Below, piece after piece: positions 26,317-35,839 of a DNA stretch of 64,000 nucleotides; position 1 is the first letter of the stretch, and each line of letters starts with the position of its first letter. Source of the stretch: an uncultured Sutterella sp. Lineage in GTDB: Bacteria > Pseudomonadota > Gammaproteobacteria > Burkholderiales > Burkholderiaceae_F. The stretch is from positions 62,001 through 126,000 of the forward strand of contig CALXXT010000002.1 in the NCBI GenBank assembly GCA_944392755.1, in the 5' to 3' direction. The notes under the pieces are model-generated. The model did not search any database. It saw only the letters and a program-made list of their open reading frames with translations, and had not been told where the DNA came from. The translations under genes and the position numbers were made by a program.

Positions 26317-27252
26317 TCAGTCTGTTGCAGGCGCTCCGACAAGCGCCTTGGAGAATTCTTCTGCGTTGAAGGGCTGCAGATCCTGGATCTGCTCGCCGAC
26401 GCCTATGAAATAGATGGGAAGAGGCTTATCCTGCCGCTCGGCGGTAATGGCGGCAAGCACGCCGCCTTTGGCCGTACCGTCGAGCTTGGTGACGATGAGG
26501 CCGGTGAGTCCGGCGGACGCGTCGAAAGCGCGGACCTGCGCAAGTGCGTTCTGCCCGTTCGTGCCGTCGACGACCAGAAGGGACTCGTGCGGGGCGCCCT
26601 CCATGGCCTTCGCTTGAGAGCGGCGCACGCGGGCGAGTTCGTCCATCAGATGGGTCTGCGTCGGAAGGCGGCCGGCCGTGTCGCAGATGAGCACGTCGAT
26701 GTTGCGTGCGCGGGCGGCGCTTACGGCGTCGAAAACGACGGCTGCCGGGTCGCCGCTCGACTGCGCGATGACGTCGATGCGGTTGCGTTCCCCCCAGACG
26801 GCGAGCTGTTCACGGGCAGCGGCGCGGAAGGTGTCGCCCGCAGCAAGAAGTACGGACTTTCCTTCATCGGCAAAGCGCTTGGCGAGCTTGCCGATTGTGG
26901 TGGTTTTGCCAGCACCATTCACGCCGCTCATCATGATGACGAAGGGTTTGGCGCGCGTCGTGTCGAGGACACGTTCAGCGGGTTTCAGCAACGCCGTCAG
27001 CTCGCCGGCAACGGCTGCGCGCACTTCGGCCTGAGTTTTGAGGCCCTTGAGTTTAATGTCGTCGCGGACGCGTTGTAGGATACGAGTTGTCGTCGCGACG
27101 CCCATGTCCGTGGAAATAAGCGCACACTCGAGCTCGTCGAGGAAGTCTTCGTCGACGACGCCGCCAGAAAAGAGGCCGGCAATGTTGATGCGAGTGCGCG
27201 TCAGGCCGTTGCGCAAGCGGGCAAGCCAGCCTTGAGGTTCGTGGGAACTCAT
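26317..27252 (-). CDS. ftsY: Signal recognition particle receptor FtsY
   Basis: FtsY docks SRP-ribosome complexes at the membrane. The 311-residue NG domain has [15 protein letters not shown] (P-loop), DTFRAAAREQL, DTAGR and TKLDGTAKGG. The long acidic N-terminal A domain of E. coli FtsY is absent, giving a minimal receptor; a short amphipathic N-terminus (GWLARLRNGLTRTR) may serve as membrane anchor. ATG 27252 is chosen over TTG 27258. It diverges from rsmD with only 27 bp between starts. Confidence 0.95.
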   Translation of the reverse strand: MSSHEPQGWLARLRNGLTRTRINIAGLFSGGVVDEDFLDELECALISTDMGVATTTRILQRVRDDIKLKGLKTQAEVRAAVAGELTALLKPAERVLDTTRAKPFVIMMSGVNGAGKTTTIGKLAKRFADEGKSVLLAAGDTFRAAAREQLAVWGERNRIDVIAQSSGDPAAVVFDAVSAARARNIDVLICDTAGRLPTQTHLMDELARVRRSQAKAMEGAPHESLLVVDGTNGQNALAQVRAFDASAGLTGLIVTKLDGTAKGGVLAAITAERQDKPLPIYFIGVGEQIQDLQPFNAEEFSKALVGAPATD

Positions 27253-27279
27253 CGTCAATTTTGTGGAGAAAAATAGTCC

Positions 27280-28002
27280 GTGCGGAGGATCAATCAGCGC
27301 CTGAATCGGCCGAATTCCCTAAGTTTAACTGCTAGAAAAGCTGCCGCGGCGAAGGATGGAACCTGCGGTGCCGTGAGAATTGTCGGAGGAATCTGGCGTC
27401 GAACGCCCCTTCAGGTGGCGAGTCGGCCTGGTTTGCGGCCGACTCCCGAGCGCGTGCGCGAGACGGTTTTCGACTGGATGGGCCATCTTTTCGGCACTTT
27501 GAGCGGGCGTGTTGTATTGGACCTCTTTGCTGGATCGGGTGCGATGGGACTCGAGGCGGCAAGTCGCGGAGCCACGGAGGTCGACTTGGTCGAACGATCC
27601 CGCGAATCGGCCGCGCGGATCGGCGAAGCGCTCAAGCGTCTCAAGGCGCCCGCTTCTGTGCGCGTGCATTGTGCCGACGCCTTTGCTTTTCTGGCGGAGG
27701 TGCCCGAAGGACGCTACGACTGGGTCGTCATAGATCCCCCGTATGCGGAGGATCTACAGCTGCGGGCAATCGCTGCCGCACTCCCCGCTCTGCGCGGCGA
27801 CGGACTTATCTACGTCGAGCAGCCGAAGACTCCCGTCTCGGCCGAAGCGCTTCGTCGTCTCGGGCTCACCCGAGTGCGGCTTTCGGTTGCCGGAGAGGTG
27901 GTTTTCGAACTTTTGACCCGCATGGATTCGCCGATGGCCGCGCAGGCCAAGTTTGCGAAAAAGATTCTTCGCGACATGCAACAAAAAGGAGTTGAACTGT
28001 GA
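27280..28002 (+). CDS. rsmD: 16S rRNA (guanine966-N2)-methyltransferase RsmD
   Basis: A 240-residue Rossmann methyltransferase with [12 protein letters not shown], the SAM motif [19 protein letters not shown] and catalytic DPPY. The GTG at 27280 gives about 30 residues before the conserved RIVGG, longer than usual; a GTG at 27373 is another possible start, so the N-terminus is uncertain. The stop overlaps the coaD start (GTGA). Confidence 0.92.
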   Translation: MRRINQRLNRPNSLSLTARKAAAAKDGTCGAVRIVGGIWRRTPLQVASRPGLRPTPERVRETVFDWMGHLFGTLSGRVVLDLFAGSGAMGLEAASRGATEVDLVERSRESAARIGEALKRLKAPASVRVHCADAFAFLAEVPEGRYDWVVIDPPYAEDLQLRAIAAALPALRGDGLIYVEQPKTPVSAEALRRLGLTRVRLSVAGEVVFELLTRMDSPMAAQAKFAKKILRDMQQKGVEL

Positions 28003-28496
28003 TTCGTGCCGTTTATCCCGGAACCTTTGATCCGTTCACTTTGGGGCATTTGGACGTTCTGCGTCGGGCGGCTCGGATTTTCCCCGAGGTTGTTCTCGCC
28101 GTGGCCGCAAGCTCGGCGAAGAATCCGCTCCTCACGCTTGAAGAGCGCGTCGAATCGGCACGCGAAGTTTGCAAGGATTTCCCGAACGTGAAGGTTCAGG
28201 GCTTTTCCGGACTCCTCAAGGATTTCGTGGCGAAGGAATCGATCTCCATCATTGTCCGCGGCGTGCGGGCAACGAGCGATTTCGAATACGAATTTCAGAT
28301 GGCCGGGATGAACCGCGTGCTGATGCCACAGGTTGAAACCGTCTTTCTCACGCCTTCGGATCAGTTTCAGTTCGTGAGCGGCACGTTCGTGCGGGAAATC
28401 GCCCGCTTGGGAGATGGCGAGGCGGCCCAGTTCGTTGATCCGAGGGTTTGGTTTTGGATCAAGCGCGCCTGCGCGCGAAGCCGCCCTGTTCGTTAG
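27999..28496 (+). CDS. coaD: Phosphopantetheine adenylyltransferase
   Basis: CoaD makes dephospho-CoA from ATP and 4'-phosphopantetheine. The 165-residue protein starts [22 protein letters not shown] (nucleotidyltransferase H-x-G-H-like motif) and has [19 protein letters not shown] and the SGTFVRE motif. The start codon is GTG with an AAGGAG ribosome site. Its stop overlaps the convergent AsmA-like gene by 4 bp. Confidence 0.96.
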   Translation: MIRAVYPGTFDPFTLGHLDVLRRAARIFPEVVLAVAASSAKNPLLTLEERVESAREVCKDFPNVKVQGFSGLLKDFVAKESISIIVRGVRATSDFEYEFQMAGMNRVLMPQVETVFLTPSDQFQFVSGTFVREIARLGDGEAAQFVDPRVWFWIKRACARSRPVR

Positions 28497-30595
28497 ATGG
28501 CCTGAGCTTTGTTTTCGTCCGAGTTCGCATCGGAGGGCTTATCGGATGAATCCCACGGCATTTTCGGCCAACGCCATTCGGGTAGCGACCAGTCTGGAAG
28601 TTTCCAGGCATCCCAAGAAAACTCGGGCATCTTGAAATCAGGCCATCCGAGTCCGTCCCAGAAATTTTTGAAGGAGCGGCGGATCCGCTTGGCGATCCCG
28701 GAGAGCGAATAGGGTTGAGGCCCAAGCATAGCTTCGGCTTCGGCGGCTGCTTCCGACCAGGAGAGCTTCCACTCGGGAAGGCCCTGCGGGCGGCAGAGCG
28801 CCGAAGTCGGGAGGCGGATCGGCTTCGAGGCGCCTTCGACCTCAAGAAGAAAAGCGCCATCGAGCGCGATGCCTTCGGGGGTGGATTTGCCGCTGAACGA
28901 TCCTTTCCAGCGCTCCCCATCAAGCTCGAGCGACGTCAGGGTGAATTCATTCGCTCGGCGCTCGGCGCTGAATCGGAGATTTCGGAACGCCGTTAGGGCA
29001 TCTGCGGCTAAGATCTCTGCCGGTACCTCTTCGGAGCGCTCGTCGATCAGGATGTCTCGCGCCCGGTCAAGGGAGAAGCCTGCGATGTGTCCGTCGCGAA
29101 TCGTTCCTTCGATCGTTTGGGTGAAATTTGAGAGAGGGCCATCGGTTGAAAGCTTCGCGTCCAGAAGACCGCCTGCGCTGCGGCCGTCCATTCCGAGCGC
29201 TCGGAGCGCTTTGGAAGCGTCGGCGGCGCGGACATTGATCTCTCCGTTCCAGCTTCCGTCGGGACGGATAGCGGCTGCTCCTGCGGCTTTCCCTCCCCAG
29301 AGATCCGCTGCGAAGTCGGTGAGTTGAAGCGTCCCCTGAGTAAGGTTGAGCGTCCCACGCATTGCTCCGCCCTGCGCCGAGTCGTCGAGCTTGTCGGAGC
29401 TGAGGGCTAGATTCAGGTCGAATCCGAACTCGGAGAGTTCGCGAATGAAGACTAGAAGCTGCAGGTTGTGAAGCCGTCCGAGCGCGAGCGTCCCCCTCAA
29501 TATGGGACGCTCCTCGGAGGTGTCAACGGTTGCGGCAAGTTCCAAGGGAGAGCCGATGAAGGTGCCTTCAAGCTTGATGGGGCTCGCGCCCGAGGCAGCA
29601 TCCCAGCGAATGCTGCCTGCAAGGCGATCTTCGAGTCGGGATGGTGTGCGGTTTCCTGCGGAAAGTCCGCTTTCGATCACGAGATGCTCGGCTTCGAGCC
29701 TATGAGCAGTCGGCATCCAAAAAACATTGCCTGTGCCTCGAAGCTGCAGCATCGATTCTTCGAGAGGCACGCCGCTTTCCGCCGAGAGGCCTTCTAAGCG
29801 AAGGGCCGTTCCGTTCCAAGTCCATTTGGGTGCATGAAGAGATGCATTCAGACCATCGGGCAAGGAGATGGAAGACGCCGTTCGCTCGGCCGACCATCCC
29901 GAATCGTCGGGCAGGAGTGCCCCGATGCGGGCATGCCCAGAGATGCTCCTTTCGCGCCAAAGACCTTGAAAGCGGATTAAAAGATCCTGATAGAAAGGAC
30001 GGTTCGCTTCGTCTCGAGCAAGTTGCGTCGAGAGGGAGAAGTTTCCGGAAGCATTCACCGCGGTGAGCGTTCCTGAGGCGCTCAGTTGAGGAATATCGTT
30101 GTTCCGCGCAAGCTCAACCTGCAGTCCCTGAATCTCGGTTTCGGCAGCGCCGAGATTGTGGATGCTGCCGTCAGCAAAGACCCAGCGTTCGGCCAAATCG
30201 CTTGCCTGCAACCAGCGCCCGAGTGCGGATCCGAAGTCAAACTGAGCGGTATCGGTCTCAAAGCCGAAGATCGAGATTTGCTCGGTTTTCGGTACCTGCG
30301 CGAATGCGCCGTACGCGGGAAGCGTGAGGCGGATTTCGCGGGCGGAACCCAGAAGACGGTGGGAACCTTTTTCAAAAATCCGTACGTTCGGGAAAACGGC
30401 TTCGATTTTCGGCAGACGCTTGACCTGTGGCAGACCGGTGCATTCGATTTCCAGACCAAAGGCGGTCCCTGCAGCCTCGTTGAACCGATCGAGCGTGCGC
30501 TCGGGTGTCACGCAAACGAAAAGCGCACAAACGGCAAAGAGGATCAGCAGGGCCGCAAAGAGCAGAACGAAGAGAGCGGTTCTCAAGTAGCGCAT
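28493..30595 (-). CDS. AsmA-like/YhdP-like envelope protein with Trp-Pro-rich tail
   Basis: A 700-residue protein with one N-terminal transmembrane helix (about 6-28) and a long periplasmic beta-rich part typical of the AsmA/YhdP repeating-groove lipid-transfer superfamily, including an AsmA C-terminal segment (about 400-570, with [20 protein letters not shown]). Members help move phospholipids between membranes. The last 70 residues are unusual: a run of short Pro-Trp/Phe units ([27 protein letters not shown]) followed by an acidic end. Family membership is fairly firm, the exact subfamily is not. Confidence 0.78.
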   Translation of the reverse strand: MRYLRTALFVLLFAALLILFAVCALFVCVTPERTLDRFNEAAGTAFGLEIECTGLPQVKRLPKIEAVFPNVRIFEKGSHRLLGSAREIRLTLPAYGAFAQVPKTEQISIFGFETDTAQFDFGSALGRWLQASDLAERWVFADGSIHNLGAAETEIQGLQVELARNNDIPQLSASGTLTAVNASGNFSLSTQLARDEANRPFYQDLLIRFQGLWRERSISGHARIGALLPDDSGWSAERTASSISLPDGLNASLHAPKWTWNGTALRLEGLSAESGVPLEESMLQLRGTGNVFWMPTAHRLEAEHLVIESGLSAGNRTPSRLEDRLAGSIRWDAASGASPIKLEGTFIGSPLELAATVDTSEERPILRGTLALGRLHNLQLLVFIRELSEFGFDLNLALSSDKLDDSAQGGAMRGTLNLTQGTLQLTDFAADLWGGKAAGAAAIRPDGSWNGEINVRAADASKALRALGMDGRSAGGLLDAKLSTDGPLSNFTQTIEGTIRDGHIAGFSLDRARDILIDERSEEVPAEILAADALTAFRNLRFSAERRANEFTLTSLELDGERWKGSFSGKSTPEGIALDGAFLLEVEGASKPIRLPTSALCRPQGLPEWKLSWSEAAAEAEAMLGPQPYSLSGIAKRIRRSFKNFWDGLGWPDFKMPEFSWDAWKLPDWSLPEWRWPKMPWDSSDKPSDANSDENKAQAI

Positions 30596-30666
30596 GGGTG
30601 ATGAGCAGTGAATTTGAGTCGCCCGCTAGTCTGCCACAGAACTCCGTTCCGGGGATTCGGGAAGGT

Positions 30667-32220
30667 TCAGCTCTCTGAACGGATCAGGTAATCAAAGGCC
30701 GACAGCGCCGCCTTCGCGCCTTCGCCCACGGCGATGGCAATCTGCTTGTAAGGCACGCTGGTGCAGTCGCCCGCCGCGAAGAAGCCGGGGGCGGACGCGG
30801 CGCACTTTGCGTCCACAACGATCTCGTTCCATTCGTTTTTGCGCACCGAATCGCCTACCCATTCGGAATTGGGCCTGAGGCCAATCTGAACGAAGCATCC
30901 TGCGGCAGGGACGCAGCGCATTTCGCCGCTCGTCCTGTCTTCGTAATGCACGGCCGAAAGCTGGCCGTCGCTCGCTTCCATGCGGTCGACTCGGGTGTTG
31001 AAGACGGCGCGGATGTTGGCCGTCTGCTCAAGCCGGCGGCAGAGTACTTCGTCAGCCGTGAGTTTTGGGCCGCGCTGCAAGAGCGTGACGCTTCGGCAGA
31101 TGCCCGCGAGGTCGATCGCCGCTTCAACGCCGGAATTCCCGCCGCCGATAACCACGACGTCTTTGCCGCGGAAAAGCGGGCCGTCGCAATGCGGGCAATA
31201 GGCGACGCCCTTGCCGGTAAGTTCCGCTTCCCCTGGAATTTCTAGCTTGCGCCAGCGGGCGCCCGTCGCGGCAATGAGCGTGCGGCTTCGCAGCTCGGCT
31301 CCACTTTCGAGTTCAACCGTCCAGCCAATCTCGGAGGGCTTCACCGAGCGGACGCGTTCGGCCTTCATGACGTCGACGTCGTAGCTTGAAACGTGGGCCA
31401 TGAGGTCGGCGCCAAGCTTCGTTCCGTCCGTCTTGCGCACGGAAATGAAGTTCTCGATGTCGGCAGTTTCGTTGACCTGACCGCCGAGACGTTCTGCCAC
31501 CATTCCGGTGCGAAGTCCCTTGCGGGCCGAGTAAACGGCGGCGGCAGCTCCCGCCGGACCCGCGCCCACGACGAGCACGTCGAAAGGCGCTTTGGCCGAA
31601 AGCGCCTCTGCGCGATCTTGGACGGAAGCGGCGTCGAGCTTCGAGATAATTTCTCCAAATTCGCGCCTGCCGCTCAAGAACGGGCCTCCATTCAGGTATA
31701 CGGTCGGCACCGCCATGATGCGCCGCGCCTTCACCTCGTCGGGAAAGAGGCTTCCGTCGACGACATCGACCTTCACCTGCGGGTTCAGTACGGCTAGGAG
31801 GTTGAGCGACTGCACAACCTCGGGGCAATTGTGGCAGCTGAGCGAAATGTAGACTTCAAAATCGAGTGGTCCGGCAAGCTTGCGGGCAGAGTCCTGAAGC
31901 GCAGCGTCTTCGCGGCTCGGGTAGCCGCTCGCCTGGAGCAACGCGAGAATGAGTGAGGAAAATTCATGCCCCATGGGCATGGCGGCGAATCGAATGCGCG
32001 GCATCTCCCCTTGACGCGCGATGGTGAAGCTCGGGCGGCGGACGTCGGGCGAGTCGTCCGTCTTGACGACGATCTTGCTGCTCAAGCTTGCGATGTCCTT
32101 GAGCAGCGAATCCATTTGGCGACTCGTCTCGGAATCGTCCGCGGCAAAGCCGATGGTAATGGGCGCAACGAGGCGGTTCAGATAACTTTGAAGCTGAGCT
32201 TTGGCTTGTTGGTCGAGCAT
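30667..32220 (-). CDS. ahpF: Alkyl hydroperoxide reductase subunit F
   Basis: The flavoprotein that passes electrons from NADH to AhpC. The 517-residue protein has the N-terminal thioredoxin-fold pair with redox CHNC (SLSCHNCPEVVQ, near residue 130), the FAD site VVGAGPAGAAAA, the second redox pair CPHC (VAYCPHCDG) and the NAD site VIGGGNSGVEAA. It lies downstream of ahpC, with a hairpin terminator between them that probably lowers ahpF expression relative to ahpC. Confidence 0.96.
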   Translation of the reverse strand: MLDQQAKAQLQSYLNRLVAPITIGFAADDSETSRQMDSLLKDIASLSSKIVVKTDDSPDVRRPSFTIARQGEMPRIRFAAMPMGHEFSSLILALLQASGYPSREDAALQDSARKLAGPLDFEVYISLSCHNCPEVVQSLNLLAVLNPQVKVDVVDGSLFPDEVKARRIMAVPTVYLNGGPFLSGRREFGEIISKLDAASVQDRAEALSAKAPFDVLVVGAGPAGAAAAVYSARKGLRTGMVAERLGGQVNETADIENFISVRKTDGTKLGADLMAHVSSYDVDVMKAERVRSVKPSEIGWTVELESGAELRSRTLIAATGARWRKLEIPGEAELTGKGVAYCPHCDGPLFRGKDVVVIGGGNSGVEAAIDLAGICRSVTLLQRGPKLTADEVLCRRLEQTANIRAVFNTRVDRMEASDGQLSAVHYEDRTSGEMRCVPAAGCFVQIGLRPNSEWVGDSVRKNEWNEIVVDAKCAASAPGFFAAGDCTSVPYKQIAIAVGEGAKAALSAFDYLIRSES

Positions 32221-32242
32221 GACGCGAAAGGTGGGGAGATTG

Positions 32243-32272
32243 AAGAAAAAGAAGACCGCCTGAGCGGTCTTC
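32243..32272 (-). terminator. Hairpin terminator between ahpC and ahpF
   Basis: GAAGACCGC / GCGGTCTTC (9 bp, loop of 4) is followed on the minus strand by TTTTTCTTC. Placed within the operon, it probably terminates part of the transcription so that AhpC is made in excess. Confidence 0.75.
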
Positions 32273-32289
32273 GTTTGCGGGAAGCGCGC

Positions 32290-32853
32290 TTAGATCTTGC
32301 CGACGAGGTCAAAGGACGGCGTCAGCGTCGCATCGCCCGGACGCCAGCGGGCCGGACAAACCTGACCCGGGTTGGCTTCGATGTACTGAGCGGCTTCAAC
32401 CTTGCGCAGGAGCTCGGCGGCGTCGCGGCCGATACCTTCGTCATGGAATTCCATGGCGACGATCTTGCCCTGGGGGTTGATCACGAACGTTCCACGTTCG
32501 GCCATGCCTTCCTTCTCAATGAGTACCTGGAAGTTGCGGCAGAGGACGAAGGACGGATCGCCGACCATCGGGAACTGCACCTTGCCGACCGCTTCGGAGC
32601 TTTCGTGCCAGGCCTTGTGCGTAAAGTGCGTGTCGGTCGAGACCGAATAAATTTCCACGCCGATCTTCTTGAAGTCTTCATAACGTTCGGCGAGGTCTTC
32701 GAGTTCCGTCGGGCAGACGAAGGTGAAGTCGGCTGGGTAGAAGAAGACGACGGACCAGTGGCCCTTCAGATCGGCATCGGTGATGGTCTTGAAGGCGCCG
32801 TTCTGGTAGGCGGTGGCTTCAAAGGGAAGGATCTGCGTGGTGAGCAAAGACAT
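32290..32853 (-). CDS. ahpC: Alkyl hydroperoxide reductase subunit C (peroxiredoxin)
   Basis: A typical 2-Cys peroxiredoxin of 187 residues: peroxidatic cysteine in FTFVCPTELEDLAERYEDF (near residue 47) and resolving cysteine in GQVCPARWRPG (near residue 165). It reduces H2O2, organic peroxides and peroxynitrite with AhpF. It is preceded by a TTGACA-type promoter and a Fur-like operator in the leader. Confidence 0.97.
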   Translation of the reverse strand: MSLLTTQILPFEATAYQNGAFKTITDADLKGHWSVVFFYPADFTFVCPTELEDLAERYEDFKKIGVEIYSVSTDTHFTHKAWHESSEAVGKVQFPMVGDPSFVLCRNFQVLIEKEGMAERGTFVINPQGKIVAMEFHDEGIGRDAAELLRKVEAAQYIEANPGQVCPARWRPGDATLTPSFDLVGKI

Positions 32854-32876
32854 GGCGGAAACTCCTGCATGAATTT

Positions 32877-32893
32877 TTGAGAATGATTCTCAA
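32877..32893. promoter_or_regulatory. Fur-family operator upstream of ahpC
   Basis: TTGAGAATGATTCTCAA is a perfect inverted repeat around TGA. Against the 7-1-7 Fur consensus TGATAATnATTATCA it differs only at two symmetric positions. It lies 24 bp before the ahpC start, just downstream of the predicted promoter, where a bound repressor would block transcription. Fur or a PerR/FurB-type paralogue could use it. Confidence 0.7.
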
Positions 32894-32905
32894 GTCGATG
32901 TCAAT

Positions 32906-32936
32906 ATATTAGCACGGCTCTATCGGAAAATGTCAA
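32906..32936 (-). promoter_or_regulatory. Promoter of ahpCF
   Basis: On the minus strand a perfect -35 TTGACA (32936-32931) is followed by GCTAAT at 17 bp or TAATAT at 19 bp. The predicted start site falls just before the Fur-like operator. Confidence 0.55.
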
Positions 32937-32964
32937 GTGAAAATGTAAAACTATTAAACAATAC

Positions 32965-32993
32965 TAAAAAAACCGACATCGTCATGCCGGTTT
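32965..32993 (-). terminator. Terminator of the XRE regulator gene
   Basis: AACCGGCAT / ATGTCGGTT (9 bp with one G-T, loop GACG) is followed on the minus strand by TTTTTTTAGT, just beyond the stop of the small regulator gene. Confidence 0.85.
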
Positions 32994-33000
32994 CAGTTCG

Positions 33001-33369
33001 TCAGCGAAAGCGCTTTCGCCATTGGCGACGGATGTTCGGAGCGAGTCGCTCGAGTGCGTCGAGGGTCGTGAAGATCGACGTTCGGCCGCGCTGAGAAAGC
33101 TCCCGGAAGCGCATCAGAAGTTCGTTTTCCTCTTCAATGACGAGATGGCGCTCTTCGGTGATGATGTAAAGCACGTCGAAGCCGCAGGCAGCGAGACGCG
33201 GCATACGGTAGATGCCGGGATCGGCTTCGCCGTTCTCGAAGCGCTCGTAGACGTCCATGGGAACCCCGAGCAACTGAGCGATTTGGCGGCTCGAATAGCC
33301 GAGTCGCTCCCGCTCCTTGCGAAGACGGGCTCCGGTTTCCTTTCGTTTTTTGGTGGAAGTCGTCGCCAT
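33001..33369 (-). CDS. Small XRE-type helix-turn-helix regulator
   Basis: A 122-residue protein with an N-terminal Cro/CI-type helix-turn-helix (about residues 12-68: LRKERERLGYSSRQIAQLLGVPMDVYERFENGEADPGIYRM) followed by a short helical region and a very basic tail ending RRQWRKRFR. ATG 33369 is preceded by GAGGAA. A 9-bp hairpin without a T run (33385-33408) lies in its leader. No toxin-like partner is next to it; neighbours are ahpC and ychF. Target unknown. Confidence 0.75.
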   Translation of the reverse strand: MATTSTKKRKETGARLRKERERLGYSSRQIAQLLGVPMDVYERFENGEADPGIYRMPRLAACGFDVLYIITEERHLVIEEENELLMRFRELSQRGRTSIFTTLDALERLAPNIRRQWRKRFR

Positions 33370-33426
33370 GATGGGTTCCTCAGCGGGCGTCGGCATGAAC
33401 CGGCGCCCGGCTTATGTCGGAGGGAC

Positions 33427-34521
33427 TCAAACGTTGAAGAGGAAATTCATGACATCGCCGTCTCGGACGATATAGTCTTTGCCCTCGGCGCGCATTTTTC
33501 CAGCTTCCTGCGCACCCTTCTCCCCATGATAGGCAATATAGTCGTCAAAGCCGACCGTTTGGGCTCGGATGAATCCGCGCTCGAAGTCCGAATGGATGAC
33601 GCCTGCCGCTTGTGGAGCCGTATCGCCCTTGTGGATCGTCCATGCGCGAACTTCTTTGACGCCGGCCGTAAAGTAGGTCTGCAGGCCGAGAAGATCGTAA
33701 GCGGCGCGGATCACGCGGTTGAGGCCGGGCTCGGTCATGCCCATGTCGGCGAGGAAGAATTCCTTGTCGGCATCGTCAAGGTCGGCAATGTCCGCCTCGG
33801 TCTTGGCGCAGACGGCAACGACCGGAGCGTGTTCGGCGGCGGCAAACTCCTTCACTTTGTCGAGGAGGGGATTGTTTTCAAAGCCGTGATCGTCCACGTT
33901 GGCCACGTACATCGTGGGCTTCGTGGTTAAAAGGAAGAGGGGCTTCAGAACTGCCCGCTCTTCGTCAGAGAGCTTGACCGTGCGGGCGGCCTTGCCTTCG
34001 TTGAGCACAGGCTGAATCTTTTCGAGGACGAGCACGAGCTTGAGCGCTTCCTTGTCGCCGCCCGATCGGGCCTGCTTCGAATAGCGGGCGAGCGCCTTTT
34101 CGACCGTCTGCAGGTCGGCGAGGGCGAGTTCCGTGTTGATGACGTTGATGTCGTCGATCGGATCGATGCGGCCTGAAACATGAACAATGTTGTCGTCTTG
34201 GAAGCAGCGGACGATGTGCGCTATGGCGTCGCATTCGCGGATGTTGGCGAGGAATTGGTTTCCAAGGCCTTCACCTTTGCTCGCGCCTGCTACGAGGCCG
34301 GCAATGTCAACAAATTCGACGGCTGCCGGAACGATGCGGTTCGGCTTAACGATTTCAGCGAGCTGCGCGAGCCGCGGATCAGGAACCTCGACGATGCCGA
34401 CGTTCGGTTCGATCGTGCAGAAGGGATAATTTTCAGCTGCAATTCCAGCCTTGGTCAGCGCATTGAAGATGGTGGACTTGCCTACGTTGGGCAGTCCGAC
34501 GATGCCGCATTTCAGACCCAT
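33427..34521 (-). CDS. ychF: Redox-regulated ATPase YchF
   Basis: A universally conserved Obg-family protein (364 residues) that prefers ATP and associates with ribosomes. Motifs: [40 protein letters not shown], a VANVDDHG-type nucleotide-specificity site, and a TGS domain at the C-terminus ([38 protein letters not shown]). It belongs to the common order rplY-pth-ychF. Confidence 0.97.
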   Translation of the reverse strand: MGLKCGIVGLPNVGKSTIFNALTKAGIAAENYPFCTIEPNVGIVEVPDPRLAQLAEIVKPNRIVPAAVEFVDIAGLVAGASKGEGLGNQFLANIRECDAIAHIVRCFQDDNIVHVSGRIDPIDDINVINTELALADLQTVEKALARYSKQARSGGDKEALKLVLVLEKIQPVLNEGKAARTVKLSDEERAVLKPLFLLTTKPTMYVANVDDHGFENNPLLDKVKEFAAAEHAPVVAVCAKTEADIADLDDADKEFFLADMGMTEPGLNRVIRAAYDLLGLQTYFTAGVKEVRAWTIHKGDTAPQAAGVIHSDFERGFIRAQTVGFDDYIAYHGEKGAQEAGKMRAEGKDYIVRDGDVMNFLFNV

Positions 34522-34546
34522 AGTACCTGTTCGAAAGAATAAGGGA

Positions 34547-34569
34547 GGATGCGTCCGGCGGACGCATCC
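34547..34569 (-). terminator. Hairpin downstream of the DUF523 gene
   Basis: A perfect 10-bp stem GGATGCGTCC / GGACGCATCC with a loop of 3 lies between the DUF523 gene and ychF. The following minus-strand sequence (CTTATTCTTTC) is only moderately T-rich, so termination may be partial. Confidence 0.5.
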
Positions 34570-34652
34570 GTTAAAGATGGAATCGGAAGCGGAGCGCCAA
34601 GAGGCGCCAAGAGAAGACGTCTTCCGCTTCGGAGGTATGGCAACAGACTATT

Positions 34653-35165
34653 TTAGCCGTTGGAGGCATCGGAATTCCTGCGGACTCGCAACCACTTGGC
34701 AAACCGATCGAGTTCCGTCTCGGAAAAGCAGACGATGCCGTGACGCTGCAGTAGTGCAGCCGCAACGCCGTCGCCCGTTTTCGGGACGCCCGAGAAGCGG
34801 CCGTCATAGATTTGGTGCGTCCCGCAGGACGGGCTTCGTTCCTTGAGAATGGCAGCGGGTGCGTTGTGTTGATGCGCGAGGCTGAGGGCGTGCGCCGCGC
34901 CCGCAAGGTAGGCGCTCGTACGGTCTTCTCCTTGAGAGGAAACGACGCGAGCCCGACCGGCGCAAACGTCGGCTCCGGTGCATCCGGGTTCAATTTCACA
35001 GGGAGGCCGCGGAGTTGGCAGACCTCCGTCCGATTCCGGGCATATGGCAATGATGTTCTCAATTTCGAAGCCAAGCGCCGCGAGTTGCGGCACGATGTCT
35101 GGTTTTGCTCGGCCGTCGTAGCGGCAGGCTTCTCCGAGGAGACATCGACTCACCAGAATGTTCAT
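34653..35165 (-). CDS. DUF523 family protein
   Basis: A 170-residue protein with the cysteine-rich DUF523 pattern: [32 protein letters not shown] and KERSPSCG. The conserved cysteines suggest metal or cluster binding or thiol chemistry; related proteins are linked to sulfur metabolism and tRNA thiolation/dethiolation, but no role is assigned here. The start is fixed by the ATGA overlap with pth. Confidence 0.85.
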   Translation of the reverse strand: MNILVSRCLLGEACRYDGRAKPDIVPQLAALGFEIENIIAICPESDGGLPTPRPPCEIEPGCTGADVCAGRARVVSSQGEDRTSAYLAGAAHALSLAHQHNAPAAILKERSPSCGTHQIYDGRFSGVPKTGDGVAAALLQRHGIVCFSETELDRFAKWLRVRRNSDASNG

Positions 35166-35812
35166 GAAGCTTTGCCCTTTTGTCCTGCGTCGGTTTTGGT
35201 CTTGGGCGGGTGAGCCCAGGGCGCGGAGTCGCGGACTGCGCGGTCAATGTTTCCCGAAACGAGTAGGGGAATGAGCTTCAAGCCGGCCTCTTCGCACCGC
35301 ATGATTTCAGCTTCATGCTCGGCCGAGGGGGCGGAAAGCACGAAGTCGAAAACCTGCTGAGCGAGCCCGAGGCTTCGAGGGTGGCCGGTGCCAATGCGCA
35401 GCCGCCAGAAGTTTGGGGTGCCAAGCTTCGCGGAAATGTCCTTCAGTCCGTTGTGACCCGCATTGCCGCCGCCCTGCTTGAGGCGCATGCATCCGGGCAG
35501 CAGGTCGAGCTCGTCGTGAATGACAAGAATGGAGCTCGGCAGAATTTTGTAGTAGAGCGCGAGCGCGACGACGGCCTGACCCGAAGCGTTCATGAAGGTC
35601 GTGGGCTTCAGGAGCCAAACGTCGCGTCCTTCGATGCGGGCTCGGCAACATTCGCCGTGAAACTTCTTCTCTTCGCGAAATCGGACGCCGAGGTTATCAG
35701 CTAGAGAATCGAGAAACCAAAAGCCGGCATTGTGTCGGGTGCGTGCATATTCGGGACCGGGATTGCCGAGTCCCACGATGAGCTGGATGTTGGTTGCGTT
35801 GGCGGCGGGCAT
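35162..35812 (-). CDS. pth: Peptidyl-tRNA hydrolase
   Basis: Pth rescues tRNA from prematurely released peptidyl-tRNA. The 216-residue protein has [19 protein letters not shown] (with catalytic His), [13 protein letters not shown], the IHDELDL Asp, and [16 protein letters not shown] 35812 is used rather than the TTG at 35824. The C-terminal 20 residues are basic and probably disordered. In most relatives rplY is directly upstream; here a helicase gene intervenes. Confidence 0.95.
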   Translation of the reverse strand: MPAANATNIQLIVGLGNPGPEYARTRHNAGFWFLDSLADNLGVRFREEKKFHGECCRARIEGRDVWLLKPTTFMNASGQAVVALALYYKILPSSILVIHDELDLLPGCMRLKQGGGNAGHNGLKDISAKLGTPNFWRLRIGTGHPRSLGLAQQVFDFVLSAPSAEHEAEIMRCEEAGLKLIPLLVSGNIDRAVRDSAPWAHPPKTKTDAGQKGKAS

Positions 35813-35839
35813 GGCGATGTGCAAATGAAAGATATTCGC

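Noticed and set aside
33001-33369. XRE regulator as antitoxin of a toxin-antitoxin pair
   Set aside because: No small partner gene is adjacent; neighbours are ychF and the ahpC promoter region.
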